Positions 1 to 10,082 of a DNA stretch of 64,000 bases are shown piece by piece. Origin of the DNA: Paracoccus cavernae (GTDB taxonomy: Bacteria; Pseudomonadota; Alphaproteobacteria; Rhodobacterales; Rhodobacteraceae). The stretch covers positions 2,306,501 through 2,370,500 of the forward strand of contig JAUFRC010000001.1 in NCBI GenBank assembly GCA_030410095.1, written 5' to 3'. A program made the translations under genes and the position numbers. The notes beneath the pieces are model-generated. The model was not told the origin of the DNA, did no database searches, and worked only from the letters and a program-made list of their open reading frames with translations. Numbering within the stretch: position 1 is the stretch's first letter; each line of letters begins with the position of its first letter.

Positions 1-1777
1 AGGAACGTCAGGAAATAAGCGTCGTTATAGGCCATGACATAGGCCTGGTTGCTGGTCTCGGTCGCAATGCGCGACACGGCCTGAAGCTGGCGCATCGCGG
101 GGTCGGCGACTTGCGGGGCAAGCGCGCGGCCCGCCTGGGCGATGGCTGCGGTGGTGATCGGGCTGGTGGCCTGCAGCTCCTCTTGCAGGACCTGCATGTG
201 AAAGGCCTGTCGGTGGTTGATCAGCGTCGTGAACATCCCCGAGCCGATCGAACCGCCCACGCTTTGCGTCGACAAAAACACCACGAAGAAAGACAGGATA
301 TAGTTCGGCCCGCGCGACAAAGCCGCCATCAGGCCGCGCAGCAGGGCCGGTCCGATGAAGATCGTGCCCGCGAAAGCGATCATCGCCTGGCTCAACATCA
401 TCTGCTCGGGGCGGGTATCGACGGTCGAATGGCTGTCGAGCCATGCCCCGTCGCGATCAGGACCAGCGCGACCAGATGGTAAAGCGGCACGCGCTTGAGC
501 GTCATGAACGGGATACAGGCCAAACCGCCCAAAATCCCCGCCGCCGCAATCACGGTGAACAAAGGCACGAGCTGGTTTTGCGTGACGCCCAAGACCTGAA
601 ACATCCGCGGCGCGCCCGCGCTTTGCTCGGACAGGATCAGCCGGAAGATCAGCAGCGTGATCGTCAGATGGACGATGGCTGGGCTCGCGAGCCAGCGGAT
701 ATCGAGCAGCGGCGAGGCGCGGTTCAGCTCGATCATCACCGCGATGGCGAGGCAGGCCACGCCGAGCGCCAGCACCCAGCCGATCCAGGCGGTATCGGTC
801 CACCAGTGGATCGAGCCCATGACCGAGGCCACCGTCAGCCCGCCGAAACCCGCCGCGATGAACAGCCAGCTGACAACATCCATCAGCGCCAGCACCCTCG
901 CCTTAGGCGCGGGTTTGAGCTTGAGCAGAAAGACCAGCGCGAGCGAGATCGCCGCGAGGCCGAGCCCCATCAGGTGCACATCCGTCCAGCCGCCGTCTCC
1001 GAAGAGGCTGGGCGAAAGCACGCGCGCGAGGGATGGCCCCATCATCGTACAGGCCATGACCATCGGCATGCCCATCCGCAGCTTCCACTGCGGCGCGAGC
1101 GGCTCGATCATGTAGAGGAAGGCCAGCGTCGACAAAGGCGCGGACGCCATGCCGTTGAAGAATTGCACGATCACCGCCGAGCGCAGATCGACGATCCACA
1201 ACGAGACGAAAGCCAGCACCAGATAGATGATGATCGCGATTTCGGCAAAGCGGCGCAGGCCATACTGCATGCGCATCTTGGTCAGCATCAGGGGCAGCGA
1301 GGCGCGCGGAATGAGGTAAGCGGCCATGAGCCAGCTCGCCTCGGTCGTGGTCGCGCCCAACTCGCCGGCGATCTGCTGGATATTGGCGGTGACGAACCCC
1401 TGCCCCAGTCCTTGCGTGACCGAGATCACCGCAGCCGCGCCCATATAGGCCAGCGTCACCGGCAAGGGCGGCGCGACGAAAGCGGGTGGCGCGGCGGTTT
1501 GGGGAGTGGGGTCAGAGGTTGCAGCCGGAGGAGCATCGGTTTCGGGTCGGGAGGCACCCGCCTTCTCGGCCTCTGCTCCGCGCGCAGCATCCTCTTGCGG
1601 GTCGCGGGATTCTTCGGGCCCGTCGGTCAAAGAAGCGTCCCCGGTTTCCGCCTCGCTCGCGTGATCCGCAGGCGCCGCGCCAGCGTCACGCGCGGCCCGC
1701 GGCGGGACTGCCGCGCCCGTTCCTTGCCCCTCCTCCGGCGCAACCCTTTGCGGTTTTGCTGCGCCAGTATCGGTCAT
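1..1777 (-). CDS. DHA2-type MFS multidrug efflux transporter, partial, one frame break
   Basis: Many hydrophobic helices of the EmrB/QacA type (14-helix drug:proton antiporters of the inner membrane) follow an odd N-terminal extension of about 105 residues rich in Ala, Pro, Glu and Asp. The body starts near the motif LPVTLAYMG and includes AYLIPRASLPLMLTKMRM typical of the family. The frame breaks near position 447; adding one G to the run there restores a continuous reading (GAWLDSHSTVDTRPEQMM) to the left edge, where the gene runs out of the window. It overlaps the upstream MarR gene by four bases (ATGA), so the two are one operon and the repressor probably controls the pump. Substrate unknown. 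Confidence 0.85.
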
Positions 1778-2205
1778 TGCCGTGCGATCTTTTCGGCATT
1801 CTCGGCCATGCGGGCGAGAACGCGGCGGGTCGCCTCGATATCGGCGGTGTCGATGCCTTCAAACATCTCCGCCTCGATCTCCTCGCGGAAACGCACAATG
1901 CTGACGAGCCGCGCGGGGCCGGTCAGAAAGATGGTATATTTGCGCGCATCGACCGGAGAGGGCCGCCGCTCGGCCAGTTTCATCGCCTCGAGCGCATCGA
2001 GCTGGCGCTTGAGGGTCGGCGTCTCGATCTGCAGCAGTGCCGCCAGTTCGGTCTGGGTCGCGCCCTCATTGCGCGAAATCGTCGCGAGCAGCCTCGCCCG
2101 CGCATAGGTCAGCCCCATTTCTTGCGCGCGCTGGTCAAACAATCCGCGCATGACACGCGACAAAGTGAGGAAGTTTTCGAATACGGAATGCTGGGAGGTC
2201 GGCAT
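1774..2205 (-). CDS. MarR-family transcriptional regulator
   Basis: 143 residues, the usual length of MarR repressors. A winged helix-turn-helix lies at about residues 35-100 (TQTELAALLQIETPTLKRQL, then the wing around RRPSPVDARKYTIFLT). N- and C-terminal helices would form the dimer interface. It is the first gene of an operon with the MFS pump, overlapping it by ATGA. Two TTAG-type dyads lie just upstream of the start, as expected for autoregulation with ligand-induced derepression of the pump. Intact frame. The ligand cannot be told from the sequence. Confidence 0.9.
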   Translation of the reverse strand: MPTSQHSVFENFLTLSRVMRGLFDQRAQEMGLTYARARLLATISRNEGATQTELAALLQIETPTLKRQLDALEAMKLAERRPSPVDARKYTIFLTGPARLVSIVRFREEIEAEMFEGIDTADIEATRRVLARMAENAEKIARQ

Positions 2206-2210
2206 GATCG

Positions 2211-2242
2211 TTAGCTTGCTAATTTATTCGTTAGTTAGCTAA
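2211..2242. promoter_or_regulatory. Probable MarR operator pair
   Basis: Two 12-base near-palindromes, TTAGCTTGCTAA at 2211-2222 and TTAGTTAGCTAA at 2231-2242, lie 20 bases apart centre to centre, about two helical turns, directly upstream of the MarR start codon. This is the layout expected for two dimers binding one face of the DNA over the promoter. Seen directly; the binding itself is inferred. Confidence 0.65.
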
Positions 2243-2615
2243 CAATGCCCCGTGCCAGTGTCAAGAGAGCGGCTGTTGGAGCGCTCATAAGACGTCCGTG
2301 GGGGCGGCGTGATTGCAGGCGGGAGTGGTGTTTATTGCAAATATCGCGCGGGATAAATGCGACCACCGACGGCCCTCCTTTTAGCAGGGCACCGTCGCGC
2401 GAACGACGGGAAAGGTCAGAGCCGCTTGGCACCGGACTTCCGGCTCCGCCCCAGAATATCACCGTGCATGAGGTCAGTTCAGGCAAGTGCGGCGTCTCCC
2501 CGCCCCACCCAAGCATCCGGCCCTCCAAAGGGGCCCGCCCCAGAACGCAAAACGGCAACAACCGTCTCCGGATGTTGCCGTCTGGCAGACGGGTTGCGGG
2601 GCCTTTTCTGCGGCC
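2243..2615. other. Intergenic region, no gene seen
   Basis: 373 bases between the MarR promoter and the end of the outer-membrane protein gene. No reading frame here has convincing protein character. Near 2578-2592 there is a short dyad (CCGTCT / AGACGG) close to the 3' end of the minus-strand outer-membrane gene; it might be its terminator but lacks a clear T run. Confidence 0.4.
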
Positions 2616-3415
2616 TCAGAACCGCATCGAGGCACCCAAAATCGGGCCCGACATACGCAGGTCATAGGACGTGCCGTCGTTCTCGCGGTCGACGTAAAGG
2701 GTGCGGTAGCCCCCGCCGATCGTCCATTTCTCGTTGGCTTTCCAGTGCAGCATCGCCGAGACCTGCCAGCTGCGGTCCGAGGTCGAACCGCCGAGGTCGA
2801 AGCCGCCGCCATCGAGCCACAGCACGCCGTCCAAGCGCTCGCCCAGCTTTGCAGTGGTGCGGAAGGCGATGACCGGATCAATCCAGTCGTCCGAGATCGA
2901 CGTCTTGCGGTCCGCAGCAAGATTGCCGTGCAAGGTGACGTCGATCTCGCTCGACATATAGCGCAGACCGCCGCCGGCCTCGACGCGGAGCTTGTCGTCC
3001 TCGTAGAAGTTGTAAAGCCCGTAGCCCGCGATCGAGGTCAGGCGGGTGCGCGCCTCGCCACCGGAATAGAAAAGCCCCAAAGGCGAGGATCCTGGAGCGT
3101 GAGGTCGAGGTAGAAGACATCGCCGACCAAAGCCCAGTCGCCTTGACGGGCATTGACCGCGAACATCACCCCGACATCCAGCGCGTCGACCGCATCGCCG
3201 GCCGAAAGCGAGGTGACCGCGCGGCCGTAGGGCGTCGAGACGCCGGTCTTGCTTTCGGGCAGCCAGAGATAGGCGGCGGCTTCGAATTCCCAGCCGCTTT
3301 GGCCAAAGCTCAGGCCGCCATCCGCAGGGGCCGCATCCTGCGCAAAGCCCGGCAAGGCGCCGAGCGCCAGAAGACCGACGGCGGTCAGACACAGTTTTGT
3401 GGTTTTCATAGCCAT
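2616..3415 (-). CDS. Outer-membrane beta-barrel protein, one frame break
   Basis: A Sec signal peptide (MAMKTTKLCLTAVGLLALGA, cleavage near GFAQD) is followed by alternating aromatic/polar strands and a terminal Phe (GASMRF), the usual C-terminus of barrel proteins. About 266 residues. The segment WEFEAAAYLWLPESKTGV and a later GDVFYLDLTLQD match a widespread family of small outer-membrane proteins of unknown function. The frame breaks near 3077; adding one G to GGGG joins the halves (LTLQDPRLWGLFYSGGEARTR). It follows the hydrolase gene on the same strand after about 40 bases, so probably shares its transcript. Confidence 0.75.
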
Positions 3416-3457
3416 CTCTCCTTGAATGTCCTTGTCTGAATTGATGGGCCGGCAGGA

Positions 3458-4577
3458 TCAGCGGGCAAAGCTGTCGCCCACTTCGATAATACCCTGACCA
3501 AAGCTTCCGATCATGAATGCGCCGGCACGACGCAGCCCCTCGCCCGGTCGGCTGGCCGGAGTATGGTCGTAAAGCGCCGCGACCTGCATGAGGCGGCCAT
3601 GGGCCATCATGTCGGTCTCCATCTCCGAGACGTCGACCAGACGCACGCCGTAGGCCTCGGCCCTGGCCTTGACCGCAGGATCAGCGACATTGATCGCGCC
3701 GATCCGCGTGCGCCCGCCCGCAAGTGTCTGCGAGACCAGAAGCGCCTTGTCGTCGGTCGCGGTCATCACGGTGATCGGGACCGGCAGTTTGCCGATCTGC
3801 GCCATCTGCTGCCAGAAGAGATCGACATCGATATCGGGATCGGCGAGCACCACCTCGACGCGGTTGAGGATATCGTTGCGCCCCTGCAGGCGCAGTTGCA
3901 GCAGGGATTCCATCGTCAGGCGGCCGCCCATGGAATGGCCGATGACGAAGATGCGGCCGTTGCCCGAGGCCTGTTCGAGATCGGCGATCAGATTGGCCAG
4001 CGCCGGACGCGAGAAATCCGCGGCATCGCGGTCGGCGACATAGGCGGTGACTTTGGCCGAAGAAGGCCATGCGAACAAAACCGACGCCGCGCCGGCATTG
4101 GCATCGGTCGCAATCTGCGCCGCGCGGAAGACCGCTTCGGGCATCGAGGTGTTGTAACCGTGGATAAACAGGCTGACATCACGGCCCCGCCGCCCGTCTC
4201 CCCGCACCGCCCGCAGGAAACCGGCCTTGTCGGCGGCCTGCGCTTTGGTCACGAGGAATTCCGTTGCGGGATCGGGGGTCTTGCCCTCTTTGGGCCATTC
4301 GATCTCGGAGGCTTTATGGCCCGGCGGGACCGAAAAATCATAGATCATATAGCTGCCCGCCATCGAGCGCGCATCGCCGTAAGCCTGACGGCCGTCTTCG
4401 GTCAGCATCAGCCCGCGCGTCGTCGCGACAAAGACACGCTGCTCTTTGGACTGCGCACCGTCGGGGGTCTGCACCGTGCCGCGGCCGAGGGCACCGGCTC
4501 GAGGCTCAGTGCGCTCGGACGGGGCTGCAGCCCTGAAGCAGCAACCCCGCAAGGCCGAGGGCCAAGGCATGCCGCAA
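3458..4577 (-). CDS. Alpha/beta-hydrolase lipoprotein (DUF900-like), frame-broken N-terminus
   Basis: The conserved part has an alpha/beta-hydrolase core: FIHGYNTSMPEAVFRAAQI and the nucleophile elbow IGHSMGGRL, with a strand VVLADPDIDVDLFWQQM after it, as in the DUF900 group of serine hydrolases. In another frame just upstream is a lipoprotein signal (LGLAGLLLQGCSP), so the mature protein is probably anchored in the envelope. Two missing bases between about 4470 and 4530 are needed to connect signal and core. The start is uncertain; a TTG at 4577 follows a GGCGGGGG stretch. Substrate unknown. Confidence 0.65.
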
Positions 4578-4587
4578 AGCGAAACGC

Positions 4588-4606
4588 CCCCGCCGATTTG
4601 GCGGGG
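4588..4606 (-). terminator. Possible terminator after the DUF1254 gene
   Basis: A perfect 7-bp stem (CCCCGCC / GGCGGGG) with a 5-base loop lies 38 bases after the stop of the DUF1254 gene. The minus-strand tail is GCGTTTCGCTTT rather than a clean T run, so termination may be partial, allowing read-through into the hydrolase gene. Confidence 0.45.
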
Positions 4607-4643
4607 AAGCGCGAAGGACAGGCCATGCTGCCTGCAGGCATCG

Positions 4644-6002
4644 TCATTCTTCGATCTTTGCCGATGGCGAAACCCAGCGGCCTTCCAAAGCCTCGGCCTT
4701 GGGCAGGTAAAGCCGCATGACCGTGTAGAAGGTCGCGGCAGGTGCCGGCAGCCAGTTCGATTCCAGATCCGCGCCGGGGCTGTCTTTCTGGATATACAGC
4801 GTGACATTACCCGCCTCGTCGCGCTTGAGGCTGTCCAGCATCGGCGAGTTGATCAGATAGCGGTTGATCGGGTTGTCGATCAGCAGCTGGCTTTGGCGGT
4901 CATACATGGTGATCGACCAGAAGGCATCGACCGGCGGCAGGCTGTCCGCCGCGAAGGTCAGACGGTAATTCGCCTTGCTGCCGTCCAGCGGCTGCTTGTC
5001 GCCGTCGACCGCCTCGATCACATAAAGCGCCTCTTGCGCGCTATTGCCGTAAATCCCGCCCTGCGCCGCAGCAGCGCGGGACATGTATTGGCCCTGCATC
5101 TGCTCGGGCGTGCCGAAATATTTCGAGGAATCGGTCAGCGCGCCTGCGGTGTCCCAGATTTCCTTGTAGGTCGCCTCGGCTCCGGCAACCATCTCGGGGG
5201 TCGCGCTTACGACCTTGCCGCTTTCGACGCCAAGTTTCGCAAGCCCCTCGCGCTGCGCCTCGTCACCCGGCCATGCCGGAGCGAAGGGCAGCAGGAACGC
5301 GGCCAGCTGCCAGAAATTCGACACCATCAGCTCGTCCGAGATCGGCATCCAGTCCACGGCCGGAGCGGCCTCCGGCGCGGGCGTGCCGGCCCAGGCGGAA
5401 AGCGGGCTGGCCTTGTATTTCGCCTGAATCTCTTTGACCTTGTCCAGATCGTCGGGTGCGAAAAGCTGGGTGCGCATGATGCCCATGGCCAGCCATGTCG
5501 GCATTTCGATGACGCGCTTGATGCCTTCCGGCACCTCGCCTTTCCAGCCCGGTCCGGTGATCAGGAAATCGCCGCCGCCATTGCCGTCAACCCGCGTGCC
5601 GGGGTAGTCGACGTTGTTGGTGTAAAGATCGATCAGCTGAAGCGAATAATAGCGCTCTTTTTCGATCTCGGGCAGCGTGACGACGACCGGCTCGGCGCGC
5701 AGGTCGAAGACCACGAAGGAATAGGGCGTGTCCGAGTTCGGCGTGATGATCGCGGTATCTTCAGGCGTATAGACCCGCGCGATGCTGACCATCTCGTTGA
5801 ACGGCCCCTTGTATTGGGAGCCGTCCTTTTCCACCGCATATTGATACATGGTGAGGTAATTCTTCACCATCGGATAGGTGTAGATATAGGCTTCGCGGAT
5901 CGCGGCGGCACCATCGGTCGCGGTTGCGGTCTGGGCGGCCAAGGGCAGCGCGGGCAGAACCAGTGCTGCGGCCGAAAGCGTCAAAAGGGTGCGGCGGTTC
6001 AT
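4644..6002 (-). CDS. DUF1254/DUF1214 exported protein
   Basis: 452 residues, intact. A signal peptide (MNRRTLLTLSAAALVLPALP) is followed by the DUF1254 domain (about residues 35-170; EAYIYTYPMVKNYLTMYQ and TIITPNSDTPYSFVVFDL) and the DUF1214 domain at the C-terminus (DAFWSITMYDRQSQLL, NPINRYLI). This family is common in proteobacteria and its biochemical role is not established; a periplasmic location is inferred from the signal. Its start overlaps the end of the preceding DUF1254 gene by ATGA, so the two are translationally coupled and may work together. Confidence 0.85.
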   Translation of the reverse strand: MNRRTLLTLSAAALVLPALPLAAQTATATDGAAAIREAYIYTYPMVKNYLTMYQYAVEKDGSQYKGPFNEMVSIARVYTPEDTAIITPNSDTPYSFVVFDLRAEPVVVTLPEIEKERYYSLQLIDLYTNNVDYPGTRVDGNGGGDFLITGPGWKGEVPEGIKRVIEMPTWLAMGIMRTQLFAPDDLDKVKEIQAKYKASPLSAWAGTPAPEAAPAVDWMPISDELMVSNFWQLAAFLLPFAPAWPGDEAQREGLAKLGVESGKVVSATPEMVAGAEATYKEIWDTAGALTDSSKYFGTPEQMQGQYMSRAAAAQGGIYGNSAQEALYVIEAVDGDKQPLDGSKANYRLTFAADSLPPVDAFWSITMYDRQSQLLIDNPINRYLINSPMLDSLKRDEAGNVTLYIQKDSPGADLESNWLPAPAATFYTVMRLYLPKAEALEGRWVSPSAKIEE

Positions 6003-7033
6003 TGGACAGCCTCCAGCTCGGGGAAGGTCCAGCTGCCGTCGAGGATCGCGGCTTCGGGACGATACAGGCGGACCATCCAGTTCCAGTTTTCCGGCACCGG
6101 TAGGCAGTTCACCGTCTCGTCGGTGCAGCCGCCGAATTGCAGGTGATAGGAGCCGTCCTCGGCGGGTTTGGCCGTCAGGTTGTTCAGCGTATAGACATTG
6201 CGGTCGTTGGGCGCGATGAAGCCGTCGGCATTATAGATCGTGATCGACCAGAAAGCCTGAACCGGCACGTCCTTGACGGTCAGGCGGTAGACCTGCTTGC
6301 CGTCGTTGTTTTCCGGAAAACGGTTCAGATACAAGGCGTCGCGGTCGGGGTTGCCGCCCCAGCCCATCGCCGAGCCGATGAGGAACATGATCGGATCAAC
6401 CTCGGCTTTGGAGCCGAACATCCGCGTCGGGTTCGGCACATCCTCGGCCAGAGCGTTGATCTTGGCGCGGGTCTTGGTGCGGCTTTCGGCATCCCAATCC
6501 GGGATCTCGAACACGCCCGGTCCGCCCGGCTGTTCGGATTTGAGCTGATCCTGCAGCTTGTGGACCGCATCCATATCGGCGGGATCTTCGGGGTTCACGA
6601 GCGTGCGCAGGGCGACCAGCACATAGCGCGTGCCGATTTCTTCGCGCGTCAGGGTATACTCGCCCGGCTCGTATTGGACGCCATGAGTATATTGATCCTC
6701 GTCGATGATCTGCATCGACATGAAGCGGCCGTTGGTTTCGGGAAGGGTGATCGTCACCGGACCCGCATCCAGATCATAGACCGCCGAGGAATACAGCGTG
6801 TCGCGGTTCATCCGGATGATCGCCTGATCATCGATCGGCGTCATCGCGCGCTCGTGGCCAAGAACACCAATGCCGCGAGCCGCAACCACTGCCGAGAAAT
6901 ACAGATCGCTTTCGGCGCGGGAGAAGTTCTGCGCATTGACCGTGATCGGCTCGGCCATTGCGGTCGCAGCGAGCCCGAGGGACGAGGCGCCGAGCAAAAA
7001 GGCCTGAAAGGAAAGTCTGGCGAGGTGGTTCAT
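5999..7033 (-). CDS. Second DUF1254/DUF1214 exported protein
   Basis: 344 residues, intact. Signal peptide (MNHLARLSFQAFLLGASSLG, cleavage near AMAEP). A shorter DUF1254 domain (RAMTPIDDQAIIRMNRDTLY) is followed by DUF1214 (QAFWSITIYNADGFIAPND). It is a paralogue of the next gene, with which it overlaps by four bases. The product is about 110 residues shorter than its neighbour, mostly because the long N-terminal helices are missing. Function unknown; an envelope role is likely from the signal and the barrel genes around it. Confidence 0.85.
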   Translation of the reverse strand: MNHLARLSFQAFLLGASSLGLAATAMAEPITVNAQNFSRAESDLYFSAVVAARGIGVLGHERAMTPIDDQAIIRMNRDTLYSSAVYDLDAGPVTITLPETNGRFMSMQIIDEDQYTHGVQYEPGEYTLTREEIGTRYVLVALRTLVNPEDPADMDAVHKLQDQLKSEQPGGPGVFEIPDWDAESRTKTRAKINALAEDVPNPTRMFGSKAEVDPIMFLIGSAMGWGGNPDRDALYLNRFPENNDGKQVYRLTVKDVPVQAFWSITIYNADGFIAPNDRNVYTLNNLTAKPAEDGSYHLQFGGCTDETVNCLPVPENWNWMVRLYRPEAAILDGSWTFPELEAVQ

Positions 7034-7092
7034 GGTAGCTCCTGACCCGAGATTTGCTGTAACTGATTATGTTAATGCTAAAGGTCAACGGC

Positions 7093-7613
7093 TCAAAAGC
7101 CGATGACGTGGTATCCGACCGCCGCGGCCCAATCCGCGGGCCGTTCATTGCCGGCAAAATGCCGGACTTGACATAGACCTGCGCCAAGCGGTCGCCGGCC
7201 TTGCCCACCGGTGTGCCCGCCGTGACGGCGAGGCTGCCGTAAAGGCGATCGCCTTCCCAGCTTTTCACCGCGGCCGGATCGTTCGTCATGTTCTGTGCGG
7301 GGTCGGGCAGCTTCGGCACATAGTAGAAATGCGGAACCGTCTCGCGGATCTGGTTGTCGTCGCCGATCGATTGGCTGTGGTTGATGGCGGGAACGAAAAT
7401 GCGCCCCTCTTCCAGAAAGAGCGCGTAATTCGCGCCCGCCCTGAGCGTGGCGCGCTTCACACCATTGTCCAAGTCCATATGCTCGCAACTGGCCCATGCG
7501 CTACGGCGCAATTTGGTGGGGTCCGTTCCGTTATCGGCCTCTTGGGCGCCGGCATCCCTACCGGCCGCCATTCCCGCAAGGTCAATGGCGCAGAGAACCG
7601 CTGTCGACTTCAT
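7093..7613 (-). CDS. Outer-membrane barrel-like protein, apparently internally shortened
   Basis: A signal-like start (MKSTAVLCAIDLAGMAAGRD) leads to a mature start EADNGTDPTKL, and the C-terminus reads VGYHVIGF with a terminal Phe. The pattern FVPAINHSQSIGDDN, HFYYVPKLPDP and GSLAVTAGTPVG recalls full-length outer-membrane proteins of about 270 residues from the phenol-degradation/neuromedin-U-like annotation group, but only about 173 residues are present, as if the middle strands were lost between TLRAG and NYALFLEEG. One missing C near 7137 breaks the last 15 residues. It is the first gene of the minus-strand envelope cluster. The family assignment is from memory of the pattern and needs a profile search. 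Confidence 0.5.
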
Positions 7614-8019
7614 CTTCTCCCGCCGTTTTTCAGGTTGATTGAATGACGTGCAATTGAGGCTACACAGCTTGCAATTGAATGGCGAGAAAGATTGCAGCTT
7701 TGCGGAAAAACAAAACCGGGCCGTTCAGGCAATCCGCACGGGAAAACTCTTGGTCAATCTGTTGTTCCCAAATGGTTTGACAAGAACCCTGCGCGGGGCT
7801 GGTTTCAAACCGTGCCCTTCGCGACACAACCTGAAGATGATATGCGCGGGGTGTCGATCTTTCCCTAACGGCACACGTCGGCGCAGGCAAAGACCGCATT
7901 CGATAGGTAATTTCCTCCGGCGACGACGCTCGCCCTGATTGCGGCCATTGACCAATCGGGCCGGTTTCCCGCACAATTCGGGGATAATATATTGCTTTAT
8001 CCGTTGGGGAGGATCCGTT
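7614..8019. other. Divergent intergenic region
   Basis: About 400 bases between two divergently transcribed genes, so it must hold both promoters. A TTGACA hexamer occurs near 7778 on the plus strand but no convincing -10 box follows at the right spacing. GGGGAGG at 8006-8012 is the ribosome binding site of the serine hydrolase. No gene seen. Confidence 0.4.
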
Positions 8020-9356
8020 TTGGCAACACCAGCGGTTCGCGCAAAGCTTGTCGCCGCAAGCTTGCTTTTGGCATTCATCGGAGGTCCGGCCATGGCTGAC
8101 ACGCCCCCGCTTTCGGCGCGGGAATCCGACCCGCGCGTCATGGGCTGGATGCAGGGCTTTCCGCCGCCGCCGGACAAGATCATAACCCAGCCGGATTCGG
8201 TTTATTTCAGCTTTCCCAAGCTGCGCTGGTCGGTCTGCCATCTGCGGGAATTCCTGCCGACTACCGGCATCAGCCGCGGCCTTGGCGCGCCGGTCCCGCT
8301 TGTCTATCCCGAACCGGCCGCTTTCGCGGATCTGCGCGACGAGATCGACGGCTTGACCTTCACGCCTCTGGGCGGCGCGGAACAGATGAGCTGGGAGGCC
8401 TCGCTTTACGCCAATTATACCGACGGCATCCTGATCCTGCACAAAGGCCAGGTCGTCTACGAACGCTATTTCGGCTGCCTCGACGAGACGGGCAAGCATG
8501 CGGCCATGTCGATGACCAAATCGGTGACAGGGCTTCTGGCCGAGATCCTCGTTGCCGAGGGAAAGCTGGATGATACGCTCCGCGTCGCCGAGATCATCCC
8601 CGAGGTCGAAGCGGGCGCCTTCGGCAGCGCCACGGTCCGGCAGGTCATGGATATGACCACGGGCATCAAGTTTTCCGAGGATTACGCGGATCCGGAGGCC
8701 GATATCTGGACCTATTCGGCCGCTGCCAGCCCGCTCCCAAGCCCGAAGGCTATGATGGTCCGGACGGCTATTGGGAATATCTCGCGCAGGTCCAGCCCGA
8801 GGGCAGCCACGGCGAGGCCTTTCATTACAAGACCGTAAACTCCGACATGCTCGGCTGGATCATCAGCCGCGTCGCGCAAAAATCTGTCGCCGATCTTGCC
8901 TCCGAGCGCCTTTGGCAGCCGATGGGGGCCGAACAGGACGCCTATCAGACCGTCGACGGCAAAGGCGTGCCCTTCGCGGGCGGAGGGCTGAGCCTCGGCC
9001 TGCGCGATCTGGCGCGGCTCGGGCAGCTGATGATCGACAAGGGTGCGGTCGACGGCCGGCAGATCTTCCCCGCCAGCGTGGTCGAGAAGATCGCGGCAGG
9101 TGGCGATCCGGCCAAATTCGGCGGCTATCCGACTATCCCGGGCGGCAGCTATACGAGCCAATGGTGGAATTTCAACAACGCGCATGGCGCCTATGCCGCG
9201 CGCGGCGTGCACGGGCAGACGATCTATGTCGACCCGCTCGCCGAGATGGTCATCGTGCGTTTCGCATCCTTCCCGACCGCGGCAAACGGCGCGATCGATC
9301 CGACCTCTCTGCCTGCCTATATGGCAGTGGCGGACTATCTGATGGGGCGTGATTAA
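8020..9356 (+). CDS. Beta-lactamase-fold serine hydrolase (class C/esterase type), one frame break
   Basis: A signal peptide (LVAASLLLAFIGGPAMAD) precedes a class C beta-lactamase/DD-peptidase fold. The Ser-x-x-Lys motif is SMTK (in AAMSMTKSVTGLLAEIL) with MDMTTGIKFSEDYADP and LGLRDLARLGQLMIDKG further on. A TTG start at 8020 is chosen because GGGGAGG sits seven bases upstream. The frame breaks near 8737; adding one C to CCC restores KPEGYDGPDGYWEYLAQ and joins both halves into about 445 residues. Members include esterases and 6-aminohexanoate-dimer-type hydrolases; substrate cannot be called. Likely periplasmic. Confidence 0.8.
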
Positions 9357-10082
9357 CGGCAGTCGACGAATGGCGCAGCGCGGTTTTCCGGCCGACATGC
9401 CGATGATTCATTCATCGGTAGCAGGGCCGCGCCTTCGCCGCGTGCATTGGTCTGCCGCCCGATCAGGAATGGCGTCGTTTGGCGAACCGCGAACCGCCTG
9501 CCGTTGAAAACCATCGCCCGTCGCAGCCCCTTGAAGGACGGGCGCTCTGCGAGGGAAAAACTGGCTGGCGTTCCGGGAATGCTCGACCTGCGCATGCAGA
9601 CCCTGCGCATGCCGGAATGGAACCCTTGATCCTTGCGGAGAAGCGAGTTCAGGAAGGTACTCCTTTCCTGACGGTCATCTCCGTCGCCAAGCGCCCGACC
9701 GGCCGGGCATAACCGAAGTCGAATGCCTCTTCGGCACGCCGGACGGCACCTGTACCTGCAACAAGCGGACCAACCGCTTTCAACGCCGGAAACCGCCCTG
9801 CATCGGCGCGGGGAAACCGCAAAGATCCACCCAGTCCCGTGCCCATGAAAAGGCCGGCGCTTGGCCGGCTTTCTTGGTTCATTGACCCAAGCGACACCGT
9901 GGCGTCGGCGGCCCGTATGATGAAGATCCCATCGTAGAGGCCTGCGCCCCAAGGGCGGAATGAAGCGCCGGTTGCGGGATGCCGGTCGTGCAAGCATCGA
10001 TTCTGGACGGCGGGCGCGCCGGATCTGCCGAACGCGATCACAAGTGATGCGCATGGCCAACAGCGCGGCGCGCCCGAAATGA
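9357..10082. other. Long non-coding stretch, no convincing gene
   Basis: 726 bases. The longest frames on either strand are arginine- and proline-rich and look like shadows. A minus-strand frame ending at 9649 (about 77 residues) has fair codon use (FDFGYARPVGRLATEMTVRK) but no recognisable domain and starts inside the hairpin at 9853-9869, so I do not call it. The region may be decayed sequence. Confidence 0.4.
9853..9875 (+). terminator. Hairpin with short T tail
   Basis: GCCGGC at 9853-9858 pairs with GCCGGC at 9864-9869 around a GCTTG loop and is followed by TTTCTT. It would terminate plus-strand transcripts, for example leaky transcription from the serine hydrolase about 500 bases upstream. 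Confidence 0.45.

Noticed and set aside
7660..8499. A 279-residue minus-strand gene opposite the serine hydrolase
   Set aside because: Composition is that of a shadow frame; the plus strand shows a signal peptide, a ribosome binding site and the SMTK motif.
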